Origin: Hippophae tibetana
Lineage: Eukaryota > Streptophyta > Magnoliopsida > Rosales > Elaeagnaceae
Length of the DNA stretch: 64,000 nt
Direction: 5' to 3'
Assembly (NCBI GenBank): GCA_037013495.1
Contig: JAZDXN010000029.1
Coordinates: 508,501-572,500, forward strand
The notes under the pieces are model-generated. The model ran no database searches and was not told the origin of the DNA. It worked only from the letters and a program-made list of their open reading frames with translations. A program made the position numbers and the translations under genes. Below, piece by piece: positions 21,557 through 31,823 of this stretch. Each line of letters opens with the position of its first letter. Within the stretch, counting starts at the first letter, position 1.

Positions 21557-21983
21557 CATTTTTATGTTTTTATTTTGAATTTATTAAAACAATTGTGCAT
21601 ATTAAAAAAAAATTCAAAATTCAAATACTTTAATTAATGCTTATCCTATTCATTTTCTATATACATTAATGTTTTTTTGGTTAAAGAGTTTCTTCAATGA
21701 TAAATTTTTAATTGATTTAAAAACTTGTAGTCTTTAATGAATTTACCCTCCTAATTAATTTCAATTATATTTTTATTTTAAATATGTTGTGAAAAATAAA
21801 AAAAAATTGAAAGATGTAAAATAATTCACTAGCATACATGTGTATTTTGTTAGTAGTAAAATATATACACGATAAAAAACACATGTTTTATGAACTAACA
21901 TGTTATTTTCTTTCAAATTGTATATAAAGTAAAATAGAATATGGAGTTGTAGTTCAATCTAACAAGTACATGTTATTTGATAG

Positions 21984-22519
21984 TGTTGGGAAAAATGGAT
22001 GGTTGTAAAGAAATAAATTTTACACACCCAGGATAACTTCCCAAACTAAAATAGAACAAAAATAACACCAAAGATTTTTGCATGAAAAAACCTTCCAAAA
22101 TAAAAGTAACAACCACGGGACCCGTAGACCACTTAAAACTTCCACTATAATAAAATGGGATTACAAATTTCACCTTTAGGTGGATCTCTCACAAAAATAC
22201 AATAAATATGTATCTTCAATTTGTGGGTTTTAACTTCATAAATTGACTCTCTCAATTTTCCTCTCTAAGAAAATTTTCTACTGAGGCTTTATGTTTTCTT
22301 TTTATCTTAGCTTTTGATATGTGCATCTATTGAGAGTGAAGCAAAGACTTTTATAGAGCTAAAGCTCCATCCTTCATGTCAGATTGTATGGAGACAAATG
22401 GTAGAAGTTTTTGACTTTTTTTTTCCTTCTCTTCTCTAACGTCAAGCCTTCATTGTTGAATGTTGAATGCCCTTTTTTTATTTTTCTTTGTTTGGTGGCC
22501 CACATGAGTTGGAACAACA
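21984..22519 (-). repeat. 3' LTR of Copia-3 (left in the window)
   Basis: Top strand TGTTGGGAAAAATGG to TTGGAACAACA, 536 bp. It is homologous to the LTRs of Copia-1 in reverse orientation. The segment 22320-22500 is longer than in the other LTRs, which accounts for the extra length. Confidence 0.9.
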
Positions 22520-22535
22520 AATATCCCCCTCCACC

Positions 22536-23183
22536 TTATGTGGGACAAGGCTCCTGCATACCTACAATCTCTCTATAGATAACAAGTTTTTCTCTAGTCA
22601 GGGTCTTTGTCATCATATCTACCCCATTATCATTGGTATGGATCTTCTCAACTTGCAATAGTTTATGTTCCAAAAAATCACGAATCCAATGATACCTTAT
22701 GTTGATATGTTTGGACCTTGAGTGGAAGGTTGGGTTCTTTCTAAGGTGAATTGCACTCTGACTATCGCAATAAAGAACATAGTTTTCTTGGTTCTGATGC
22801 AATTCTTGTAGAAACTTTTTCATCCATAGGATCTCCTTACAACCTTCAGTTATTGCAATGTACTCTGCTTCTATGGTACTTAAGGCAATACACTTTTGTA
22901 ATCGTGATTTCCATGAAACAGCTCCCTTTCCAAATGTTATTAGGTACCCTAATATAGATTTCCTCGTATCCACATTCGCTAGCCATATCTAAATCTGTAT
23001 ATCCTTCTAATATAGGTTTATTATTACCAAAGCATAAACAATGACCGGAGGTTCCTCTGAGATACTTGACTATCCATTTGACAGCTGCCTAATGTTCCTT
23101 TCCAGGATTTGATAGGAATCGGCTCACAATGCCAACATCATGTTCAATGTCTGGTCTGGTGCATACCATAGCGTACATTAGAC
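22536..23183 (-). pseudogene. C-terminal part (end of RT connection and RNase H) of the Copia-3 polyprotein
   Basis: Read leftward from the CACTA-2 junction, the frame continues MYAMVCTRPDIEH, the VSRFLSNPGKEH region, and then the RNase H part (MDTRKSILGYLITFGKGAVSW, STIEAEYIAITEGCKEI, LYCDSQSAIHL, GVDMMTKTLTREKL). It ends MQEPCPT at 22536. The RNase H portion is still open for 145 residues. Joining it across CACTA-2 to 31824 recreates an uninterrupted AVGSLMYAM motif. Confidence 0.88.
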
Positions 23184-23315
23184 CACTACTACAAAAAAGG
23201 GTATAAAAGTCGGTTTTTAACCGACTTTAAATTCAGAGACTTAAATTGTAAAGTCGGTTCATGTCGTGAACCGACTTTACGTGTAGAGTCGGTTCATGCC
23301 GTGAACCGACTCTAC
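23184..23315. repeat. Left terminal and subterminal repeats of CACTA-2
   Basis: After the CACTA terminus come alternating units AAGTCGGTTTTTAACCGACTT, GTCGGTTCATGTCGTGAACC and GTCGGTTCATGCCGTGAACC, each a near-perfect palindrome built on GTCGGTT/AACCGAC. The same core repeats occur at the right end and in CACTA-1, as expected for accessory-protein binding sites. Confidence 0.88.
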
Positions 23316-23599
23316 ATTTTATTTGTTTTAATTTTTAATTTTATTTTTCGTATAATAGTATATATAAATAACATAAAAACACTAAAATATAAATAATAAT
23401 ACAACAAATAATTAACAATATAAATATATTTAATTACTTAATAATTAAATTTATTACAAAATCAAATAATGCATATAATAACTTCAATTACAAATAAAAT
23501 AATGTCGTCAAATTATGCCATCGAGTAAGCTTGGTTGGCTTAGAATCTTGATTGGTCTTCAAAAGCATTATGGCAAAAAAAAGCTGATCCATATAACAA

Positions 23600-24150
23600 A
23601 TATTCTCCTACATACATGAGCACGTAAAACATCCATCAAAAAAGTAGTCTAAACTTCAGACGTACGAATGAAGAAATTAAATCATTATAAATATTACCAT
23701 AAAAAAGAGATTAGCACGTACAACGACATTCGATGAACTCATATTAGCATTATTAATCATTTGTCTATATATGAAGTTATCTGGAATCTCTACTACTATT
23801 TTTTAATGCTATATATAATGAACTCTAAATATGAAATCAATTGCATGTAACTTCGATTTCTTGGCTAAGCTTGTGTAAGTTTTGGTGCCCTTAAACATAT
23901 GGAACACGTTCATATGCACCAAAACTCATACAAACCAAGAAACAAATCGGACCGACGTACACCTGATTTGTACATTTAGAACTCATTATATATCATTAAA
24001 AATACTAGCAGAGATTCCAGATAAATTCATATTTATAAACAATGCATTCCCCTAAATACATGAGCATATGATTAATCATCCATCAAGCAAGTGATTTCAG
24101 ACATAGGAATAGATAAAGAAACTAAATCATTAAAAAATTTAATGTTATGT
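23600..24150. repeat. Direct repeats flanking a 260-bp hairpin within CACTA-2
   Basis: The hairpin spans 23771-24030. Its left arm contains TTATCTGGAATCTCTACTAC, TTCTTGG and TTTTGGTGC. Its right arm contains the complements GCACCAAAA, CCAAGAAAC and GAGATTCCAGATAA. The apex holds CATATGGAACACGTTCATATG, itself a partial palindrome. On either side, about 23605-23700 and about 24045-24150, are direct repeats sharing ACATGAGCA, CATCCATCAA, TCAGAC and TAAATCATTA. Nothing here is coding. The segment lies between the CACTA end and the last exon of the protease-type gene. Confidence 0.8.
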
Positions 24151-24164
24151 TTTCATATGCTATT

Positions 24165-27100
24165 CAAGATCATCAGAATCTTCTCCTGATTCTTCTTGTG
24201 ATGATATAATTTGAACCATGTGTTCTGCCCATTCCTCTCGTAAATCATCAAAAATTTGCTAGCCGTAGCCCGTCTTGTTCCAACCAAAGAACTACATGTA
24301 TTTAAAATCAAAATAAGAATATAATTTCATTTATTTACAAAAACAAACTCAAATATGTTAAAAACTTTTATGTATATGGGTAAAAGATATTACCACATCA
24401 TCAATTGGAATTTTGATATTTGTGATGATTTCGCTCATAAACTTCATGACATAATAACCACACATGACTCCATTATTTTGTTGTGGAACCTACAAAAAAA
24501 AGTGCATGTATACATGAATTTTCATATTCGAACATCCTAATTATTTAATTGTAAAATTAATAAAATTATTAATATTCAATTGTACATACCATAACTTTTG
24601 TCCATATAAGCTTATGAGATTTTTTAAGGACAATGCGCCTAAACTTGTTCCACAACTTCCATGCCCTATCAAGGTATAAAACGATTAGTTTTTATTAAAT
24701 ATTACAAAAAATAATAGAAAAAACTAATATGTAACTAAATATAACTCTTACATTTCAACAACTGCTTTTGTATCTTTACTCAGTTCTATGGAAGTTGAGT
24801 CACAGTACCAAGCATGATTATTGAACATATCAATGATTACCAACATCCAATGATCTTGGCCTTGTTCAAACCGTAATGGCCAAGGGATTATCAACTTTTG
24901 ATTTCTGCTAAGCGTTAATGCTCTATCACATAATTGTTTAGCTCTAATGCTAACATCCTTCTCTTGATATTGATTGACATATGAAGAATCATAGAACATT
25001 GCTAAATGTGATGAGTGATTATGTTGAAGTCGATAATAGCAAGCTCTATATATGTATATATATAATTAGATAATATAAATATAATTATATATGTTCTGCA
25101 TAAATAAAAGAAAACTAACTAGATTGAGGACTCACCTTGTCCACACTTGAATTATACTTAAATCGATCATTTGATATTCAAATATTTGCAACAAGCACTC
25201 GATCGATATATAAGTTTGGCCGATGTCTACACCAGAAATTTCAATAGGAAGTGGCACAGTCCATCCATCATTCATGCTAGATGCCCTCCAAACAATAGTC
25301 ATCAAACTGCCAAGATTTCTACTGAACTGTAACGCATAAGTATGACTATACTTTTTCCAAGGCTTCTTCTTGAATGACTTGGTGCACGATGATTGGCTAC
25401 TAGTCATAGATTTAGCACGAGATACTTCCTTGGTATCTCTTAAATGTGCCGCATTTAAGAGTTCTGGTATAATAGACTACCAAAAAAGTATCATATATTT
25501 ATTTTTAGTAACAATATAAGATCACATTAAATAATAGTAGTAAACAAGTGTTATTTTTTAAGTTAAAAAATAGTACCATGTCAAAATTTAGAACAACTTG
25601 AATCGACGGCCAAGCCACATACTGTCCAACCGCCTCTTGGACTGTGGTAGCATCAGAAGGCACAGGTAGTGGACAATCATGAAACAATGATTGATCAATT
25701 ACTATTCACCAATGATTAGGAAAATATTGATTATGAATCATCCGATCATCGCTCAATTGTTGTACCGTTCCAATAGCAACATAGTCCGTTGACGAAGGAT
25801 GTTTCAACAAACATTTCATATTCTGTAAAAAATTTAAGTGTTATATATAAAAAATAAAACATATAATAAGAATTTAAAAATTAAAATCTTACCACATATG
25901 ATTCATCAAATAGAGGAGGACTCTCATGTGGGGTAGCTATTGGATGTACATTCTCACCAATATGTTCATCTTGGCTTGATTTATGGTAAGAATGTGCAGA
26001 TTGCATTGGAGAAAATGAACCACTACTTGATTGCATGTGCATTCCTGGCATATAATGAGGACCAATAGGATGGCTATATCCCATACTGGATGTAGTTTGA
26101 GCACAATGAGATTGTGTGGATGGCATGCCTGGCATGGATGGTGGCATGCTTGGCATGAATTGTGGCATGTCTGGAATGGAAGGTGGTATGCCTGGCATGG
26201 ATGGTTGCATGCTTGGCCAATATGGCATGCCCTGGTTGTAGCATGATGCCATGGATGACAGTTGTTGTGATTGATGTTCTTTTAGAGTGGCAATCTCACT
26301 CATCACGGAGGCCTTAAAGGAGTTGAATTCTTCTTCAATTTTAGTGTATTTATCCTTACTTACCGTCTGAGGCTTATGTTTTGGAATTTTAAAATACTCC
26401 ATAGCACCATCATATTGGCTACCTCCCCTAACAAGACCAGGATGCTCGCGTCCGATTGCATGATATAAAGCATCTCTCCCAGGCTCTTCGATTATTTCAC
26501 CCCTGTATAGTTTTTCTTGAACAGCTCTCTACAAATAATAAAGCACACAAACATATCATTCATTATTATATCAATTATTAAGTATCAGTCAGACTTTTTA
26601 TCAAACGAAATTACTAACCAACTTATTTAATTGTTCTTCTCCTCGTTGACTCATCGGTCTTGCATTCTTCGTTTTGGGAGTCTTTGTTTCTATGTACAAT
26701 TCCATTCGGGTAACAGGTCTACCCAATTCAACTTCCTACATAAATTAGGAAAATTTTATTAACAATGACATGACATTAAATTGAGAAAAATTAATATAAA
26801 AATATTTATAAAATTAAGACAAATTAATAATACCATTCGAAATCTAACTTCAGGATTTGAAGACCTCCCAGTACGGTTAGGAAGAATGTTATGCATTTGG
26901 ACATTCTGATGATCTTCTCTAATAATTTGAAATTCTTCTGAACGTCTATAATCCACAAAGTCTTTCCAAACCTGAGGTGTAATCCAGGGGTGTCCTTCAG
27001 GGATTTTGTATATCACATTCTCATCAAGTGTTTCCAAATATGGAAACACATAATTTTTCACCAATCTAGAAGTCTTGTATTCCTTCCACGCCTTATTTGC

Positions 27101-27490
27101 AATCTTATAACACTTGCCCTGCCAATTGTCATCGACTTTGTAACGATTATGTAAAAACACAGTACAAAAGATTAGATATAATACACCTAATATAATATAT
27201 ATATTGATTATAAAATATAAGAGACTTACATAAATGGTTATCCATATTTTGAACTTTTCTGCATCGGCAACCTCAGACCAATGATTTATATTGATTGGTA
27301 TACTGGACTTTGCCAGTCGACCAATAGAAGATTTCAATTGTTGACCATTTTCCCCTAGTGGATTACCAATAGCATCAAATTTAACGGGTATTCTATCATC
27401 TGGGTTAAGTGGAGCATCAGGTATATTCGCCCAACCCCTTCTTTTCAAATACCCCAATGGATCATTTGGATCTACAAGCTGAATATCCAT
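24165..27490 (-). CDS. Second CACTA-2 gene: Transposase_24-like and Ulp1-like cysteine protease
   Basis: Exons read leftward: about 27490-27235 (MDIQLVDPNDPLGYLKRRGW; the initiator is unclear), about 27150-26835 (WKEYKTSRLVKNYVFPYLE, WKDFVDYRRSEEF), about 26736-26620, about 26530-25881 (Met-Pro repeats), about 25820-25580 (LPVPSDATTVQEAVGQYVAW), about 25475-25132 (DIGQTYISIECLLQIFEYQM), 24999-24748 (DHWMLVIIDMFNNHAWYCDS), 24690-24600, 24490-24395 (VPQQNNGVMCGYYVMKFM) and about 24300-24165. HW, D, Q and C at the expected spacing are the Ulp1 (C48) catalytic set, and all are kept. Ulp1-type genes are known cargo of plant CACTA and Mutator elements; a desumoylase role is not shown. Exon limits are approximate. 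Confidence 0.7.
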
Positions 27491-27590
27491 GAAATATCTG
27501 CAAAAAGTGGAGAAATATAAATTAATTGACAATTTTAGGAACACACATATATACAAGAGTTATTACAACAATATAGAAGATACATTATGT

Positions 27591-30500
27591 TTAATTAGGT
27601 TGTTGATCGTATACATATATTCCTTCACAATCACTACGAGTCCATGTCAAAGAATCATCATCATCAATTAGATCATCACGTACATTAGGTAATTTATTTA
27701 AGAAATTACTAATATTGGTTAATGTATCAAGCATAGATTCATCATCTTCTACAACATTACAATGGTAAACCTCTTTTTGTGGAGGCGTTAACACAACAGA
27801 CCATATTGGATCAATTTGATCGCTCACGTAAAATACTTGCTTTGCATGAAGTGCTAACGTGAAAGGATCATCTGTGTGACTTATCCTGGATAAATTTGCA
27901 AGGGTAAATCCAAAATCATCTATTTTATATCCAACATTGATAACATCTTCGACCCAATCACACAAGAATACTGTCTCATGGAAGACCTCATAATCCAATT
28001 CCCAAATCTCTTGTATTATACCATAATATGTTCTATCAGAAAGGACAGGATTAACATCTTTTGAACTGGCAAATTGCATAGTTTGTGCAACCATCTTCAC
28101 CCCACTATTTTGATTTACTCGGACTTTGTCCCTAGCTTGAGTCGTAAACCTCGATCCATTTATTGTGAAACTATGAAATGATTTGACATCGAATTTTGGG
28201 CCATGTGCAAGCCATTGTAAACTTTCTAATATTTTATGATTGGGTTTCTTGAGTTCACCTCGAATCTATGTATACAAAAACACGAAATGTGTTTAGGGCA
28301 AAGTTTTAAAACATTGAATATATATAGGAAGATACATGCATGATTTTTTGTTTGTGACACTTACGTGGTTGCGAAACCAATTAATAAGCTCTCGCTTATG
28401 TTCATCATACAACCATTTTTCTCCTCCTTTTTTTCATAATTGAACCTCTCGAACTAAATGAACACATAAGTGAATCATTATATCGAAGAAAGAAGGAGGA
28501 AAATATTTTTCAATTAGACACAAAGTTTCTACAATTTCTTTCTGTAAAGAATTTAACTCGCCAATTGATATAGATTTCTTGCATATTGTATTGAAGAATG
28601 AACAAAGCCGAATTATTGATATTCGAACATGTTTTGGAAGAATTGATCTAATAGTAACTAGTAATAACTGTTGCATTAAGATATGACAGTCATGTGATTT
28701 CAATCCATACAGTCTCTTATCGGTGATAGACACAAAATTTCTTAAGTTGGATGAGTAACCATCAGGAACTTTCACACCTTCCAAACATTTACAAAACACA
28801 TCCTTCTCTTTTGTTGACATTGTATATGATGCTGGTGGCAAGTATGTTCGATTCTTATCATTTTCCACCCTTGGTTCCAATTCAGGTTGTATGCCTAGTT
28901 TCTTTAAATCCAATCTTGCTTTAATGCCATCCTTTGTTTTTCCAGGTATATTAAGTAAAGTGCCAATCAAGCTTTCACATACATTCTTCTCAATGTGCAT
29001 GACATCTAAGATGTGACGAATGTGTAGGTCTTTCCAATAAGGCAATTCCCAAAATATTGATTTTTTTTCCAACAACCATTCGGTTCAAAATCTTTTTCAT
29101 TTTCACCAATTTCATTAGTTGACCTCCTTCGTTTCCCAGACTTGGTGAGTTTTTTTTTTCATCTTTCCATATCGTTTGAATGTCATCCCATTCAATTGCC
29201 TTAATATCTCAATACCTCGCAAAGGTCGAGTTGCATGATCATGATCTTCTTCACCATCGAACAGTTTCTTTTGGTATCTAAACTTGTGTCCAGATGGCAA
29301 AAATCTCCTATGTCTTCTATAAGACATCTTTCGTCTGTGAACAAGACACTTTGTAGAAGTTCCATCACTACATATAGGACATCCCTTGTAACCTTTTGTT
29401 GCATGTCCTGATAAGTTTCCATAGGCAGGAAAATCATTAATTGTCCATAAAAGGACCCCCTTCAAGTTAAAGTATTCTTATTTATATGCATCGTAAACAT
29501 TTACACCATCATTCCACAACGTCTTTAAATCATCTATCAGAGGCTGCAAATATACATCAATATCAACACCGGGTTGTTTTGGTCCTGAGATCAATAATGT
29601 TAACATCATGAATTTTCTTTTCATACACAACCAGGGAGGAAGGTTGTATGTTACCATAATTACTGGCCAACAACTATATCTACTACTGAGGGAACTATGT
29701 GGATTAATTCCATCAGCAGCAATGGCAAGACGCAGATTGCACGGATCAGATGAAAATTGAAGAGATAAATTATCTACTACTTTCCAATTTGGAGAATCAC
29801 AAGGATGACGTAGCACCCCATCATCAGATCGATTATCTGAATGCCAAGTCAACATCTTTGATGTATATTTACTATTGAACAACCTTTGAAAGCGAGGGAT
29901 CGGAGGAAAGTACCAAAGAACCTTTGTAGGCACACCTTTCTTATGTGTTGTACTCTCATTTGTACCATGTTTCCATCTCGATTCTTTATACATAGGACAA
30001 TCATGTAATGTCTCATATTCTTTTCTATAAAGAATGCAATCATTAGGACAAGCATGAATCTTATGATATTCCATGCCAAATCGACTAAGAGATTTCTTCA
30101 CTTCATACATTGAAGATGGCAATTCAATACCCTCAAGAAACATATCGACTAGTAGATGTAGTAATTCTGTGAATCCCTTGTCAGAAAAACCATGTTTTGC
30201 CTTGACATTGTACAAATGAACCAATCCTGACATCTTAGTGTATTTTTTGCATTTTGGATACAACGGTTTTTCAGCATCTTCTATAAGTTTATTAAAGGTT
30301 TCAGGATCATCCTCGCGTAATTCATCTTCAACACCACGAAACATATTTTCTATCTGTACATTATGATATGATGTATGTAATCCACCCACATTCTTATTAT
30401 ACTTTTCTCCATAAGTATTATCAATATTTTCTCTATGATAATACCAACATTTATAGCTCAATAGAATACCATTACGGATAAGGTGATACTTAACCTCATC

Positions 30501-30656
30501 AAATTCATGAAATCGCTCATTTTTACATTTAACGCATGGGCATCGAATCATACTACTTCCAGTATTATTAGTTCTACAAGAAAATTCCATGAAACTTTCA
30601 ACTCCAGAAATATAGTCTTGCTCAACTCTACACTTTGACATCCAAGATTTGTCCAT
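27591..30656 (-). pseudogene. TNP2-type CACTA transposase of CACTA-2, internally deleted
   Basis: From ATG 30656 (MDKSWMSKCRVEQDYISGVE) the minus frame gives the transposase-associated domain (about residues 1-75; CPCVKCKN), then the TNP2 core (LHDCPMYKESRWKHG, LAIAADGINPHSSLSSRYSC, SGPKQPGVDIDVYLQPLIDD). One in-frame stop at about 29478 follows VNVYDAYK. The same frame resumes to 29115 and, after a second break, from 29075 (LPYWKDLHIRHILDVMHIEK), running into DUF4218, which is cut at VREVQL (28434). About 460 bp present in CACTA-1 (2991-3449) are missing here, fused at a CAT microhomology. DUF4216 is whole at 28100-27591 (YYGIIQEIWELDYEVFHETV). TNP2 proteins cut and join CACTA ends; this one should be inactive. 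Confidence 0.85.
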
Positions 30657-31689
30657 TTTCTATTAATGACATTAATTAAACATATTACTTAATTATGTAT
30701 TATTATATATAAATTTCCTAATTATTAGAATATATATCAAAACATACATAATGCAAAATAGTTATCATTTTAATCATTTTACAAAACCATTTATATACAA
30801 ATTAAAAAATAAGCAGTTCATGTTTCATGAATATATATATAAAAACCAATCACGCGGTTGATTCTAATTTCTAAGCATGTTACTATATCATAATTACAAA
30901 GTAATATTAATTATACGTATAAATAAATTTATCCACGCAAACCCACAAAACATTTCACATATTATTGAATACATACAAGTAATAATTCAAACATTATTAT
31001 TACAAGCAAACAAAAAAACATAACTAAATCAAAAATTTATACAAAATATAAAACAAATTGATCGAATAATAAGCTAGCTGCATGCATTCTGCATAAACTA
31101 AGTCAAACATATTTTTTAGGTGTGGTCAAATAAAGTGGCAGATAATAGACTTACTTTTGTTTTTCAGCAATCTAAATTGTAAATGTATCTTAAGTTGATA
31201 TATATTTACAGAAGTGCTCTCTGAATGAACTTTTAACAAAAGTGCTTGTGGAACCGCACGCGTTGGATATAAAACCAAAAGATATATAATACATTTGAAG
31301 TAGTTAATTCAAGTTATTTAACCACACAAAGAAACTGCCCAAGCAAAACCCAAATCGAGATGTTAGGTTTTTAATTAACGAATAAAAATACGTTGTTCCT
31401 AATTAACGAAATACATTTACACGCTGATAAAATTAGTACAGATAAAATTAGCACAAATTTACACGCGCGCTGTTCCTAATATACCCATAAACAGGTTTTA
31501 ACATTTTGCTAAAAAAAAAAGAACTGACAGATAATGTGAGAAGAGAAATATAACTTACAAACGTCCGTTCATATGGTGGTTGGAGGTGGCCGGAAATGTA
31601 GAATGAAGGTGGCGCACGGTTAAGATTTTGGGAGAAAATGGGAGTGAGGAAAGGAGAGAGGAAGAAGAAAACTGGAAATCTGCGTACAA

Positions 31690-31823
31690 AATGAGACGTA
31701 AGGGCATATATTACGTGGATAACGTCGGTTGACGTGGAAAACCGACTTTAAATTCATTAAAATTCGGTTTTTGGTAAAAACCGACTTTACACATCGACTT
31801 ATATATCCCTTTTTGTAGTAGTG
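31690..31823. repeat. Right subterminal repeats and terminus of CACTA-2
   Basis: Contains TACGTGGATAACGTCGGTTG, GACGTGGAAAACCGACTTTA and TCGGTTTTTGGTAAAAACCG, then the terminal TTTTTGTAGTAGTG. It is much shorter than the array at the same place in CACTA-1 (4800-5172), so the two copies differ in the number of binding-site units. Confidence 0.85.

Larger units (their letters stand above)
17657..21983. other. AT-rich non-coding region
   Basis: I find no supported gene in these 4.3 kb. The first 60 bases probably hold the 5' leader of the GRF gene, and 17660-17760 is less AT-rich than the rest. From 17.8 to 19.5 kb the sequence is very AT-rich. A region at 19.6-20.2 kb is of more mixed composition and could be an old coding fragment, but I recognise nothing in it. 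A MITE-like inverted repeat lies at 20941-21232 and an AT microsatellite at about 21534-21556. Confidence 0.6.
23184..31823 (-). mobile_element. CACTA-2: 8640-bp CACTA (En/Spm) transposon inserted in Copia-3
   Basis: Left end CACTACTACAAAAAAGGG at 23184; right end complement CACTACTACAAAAAGGGA ending at 31823. The 3-bp flanks are both GAC (23181-23183 and 31824-31826), and deleting the element plus one GAC restores the Copia RNase H-side coding sequence. The minus strand carries two gene modules: TNP2 transposase near the right end, and a second gene with Transposase_24-like and Ulp1-like parts to its left. A 260-bp hairpin lies near the left end. Subterminal repeats lie at both ends. A microhomology deletion at about 28437 removes part of the transposase, so the element is probably not autonomous. 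Confidence 0.96.

Noticed and set aside
21973..22173. 66-residue minus-strand ORF in the Copia-3 LTR
   Set aside because: The same peptide-like reading appears in every LTR of this family and spans the LTR end into the flank; it is not a gene.
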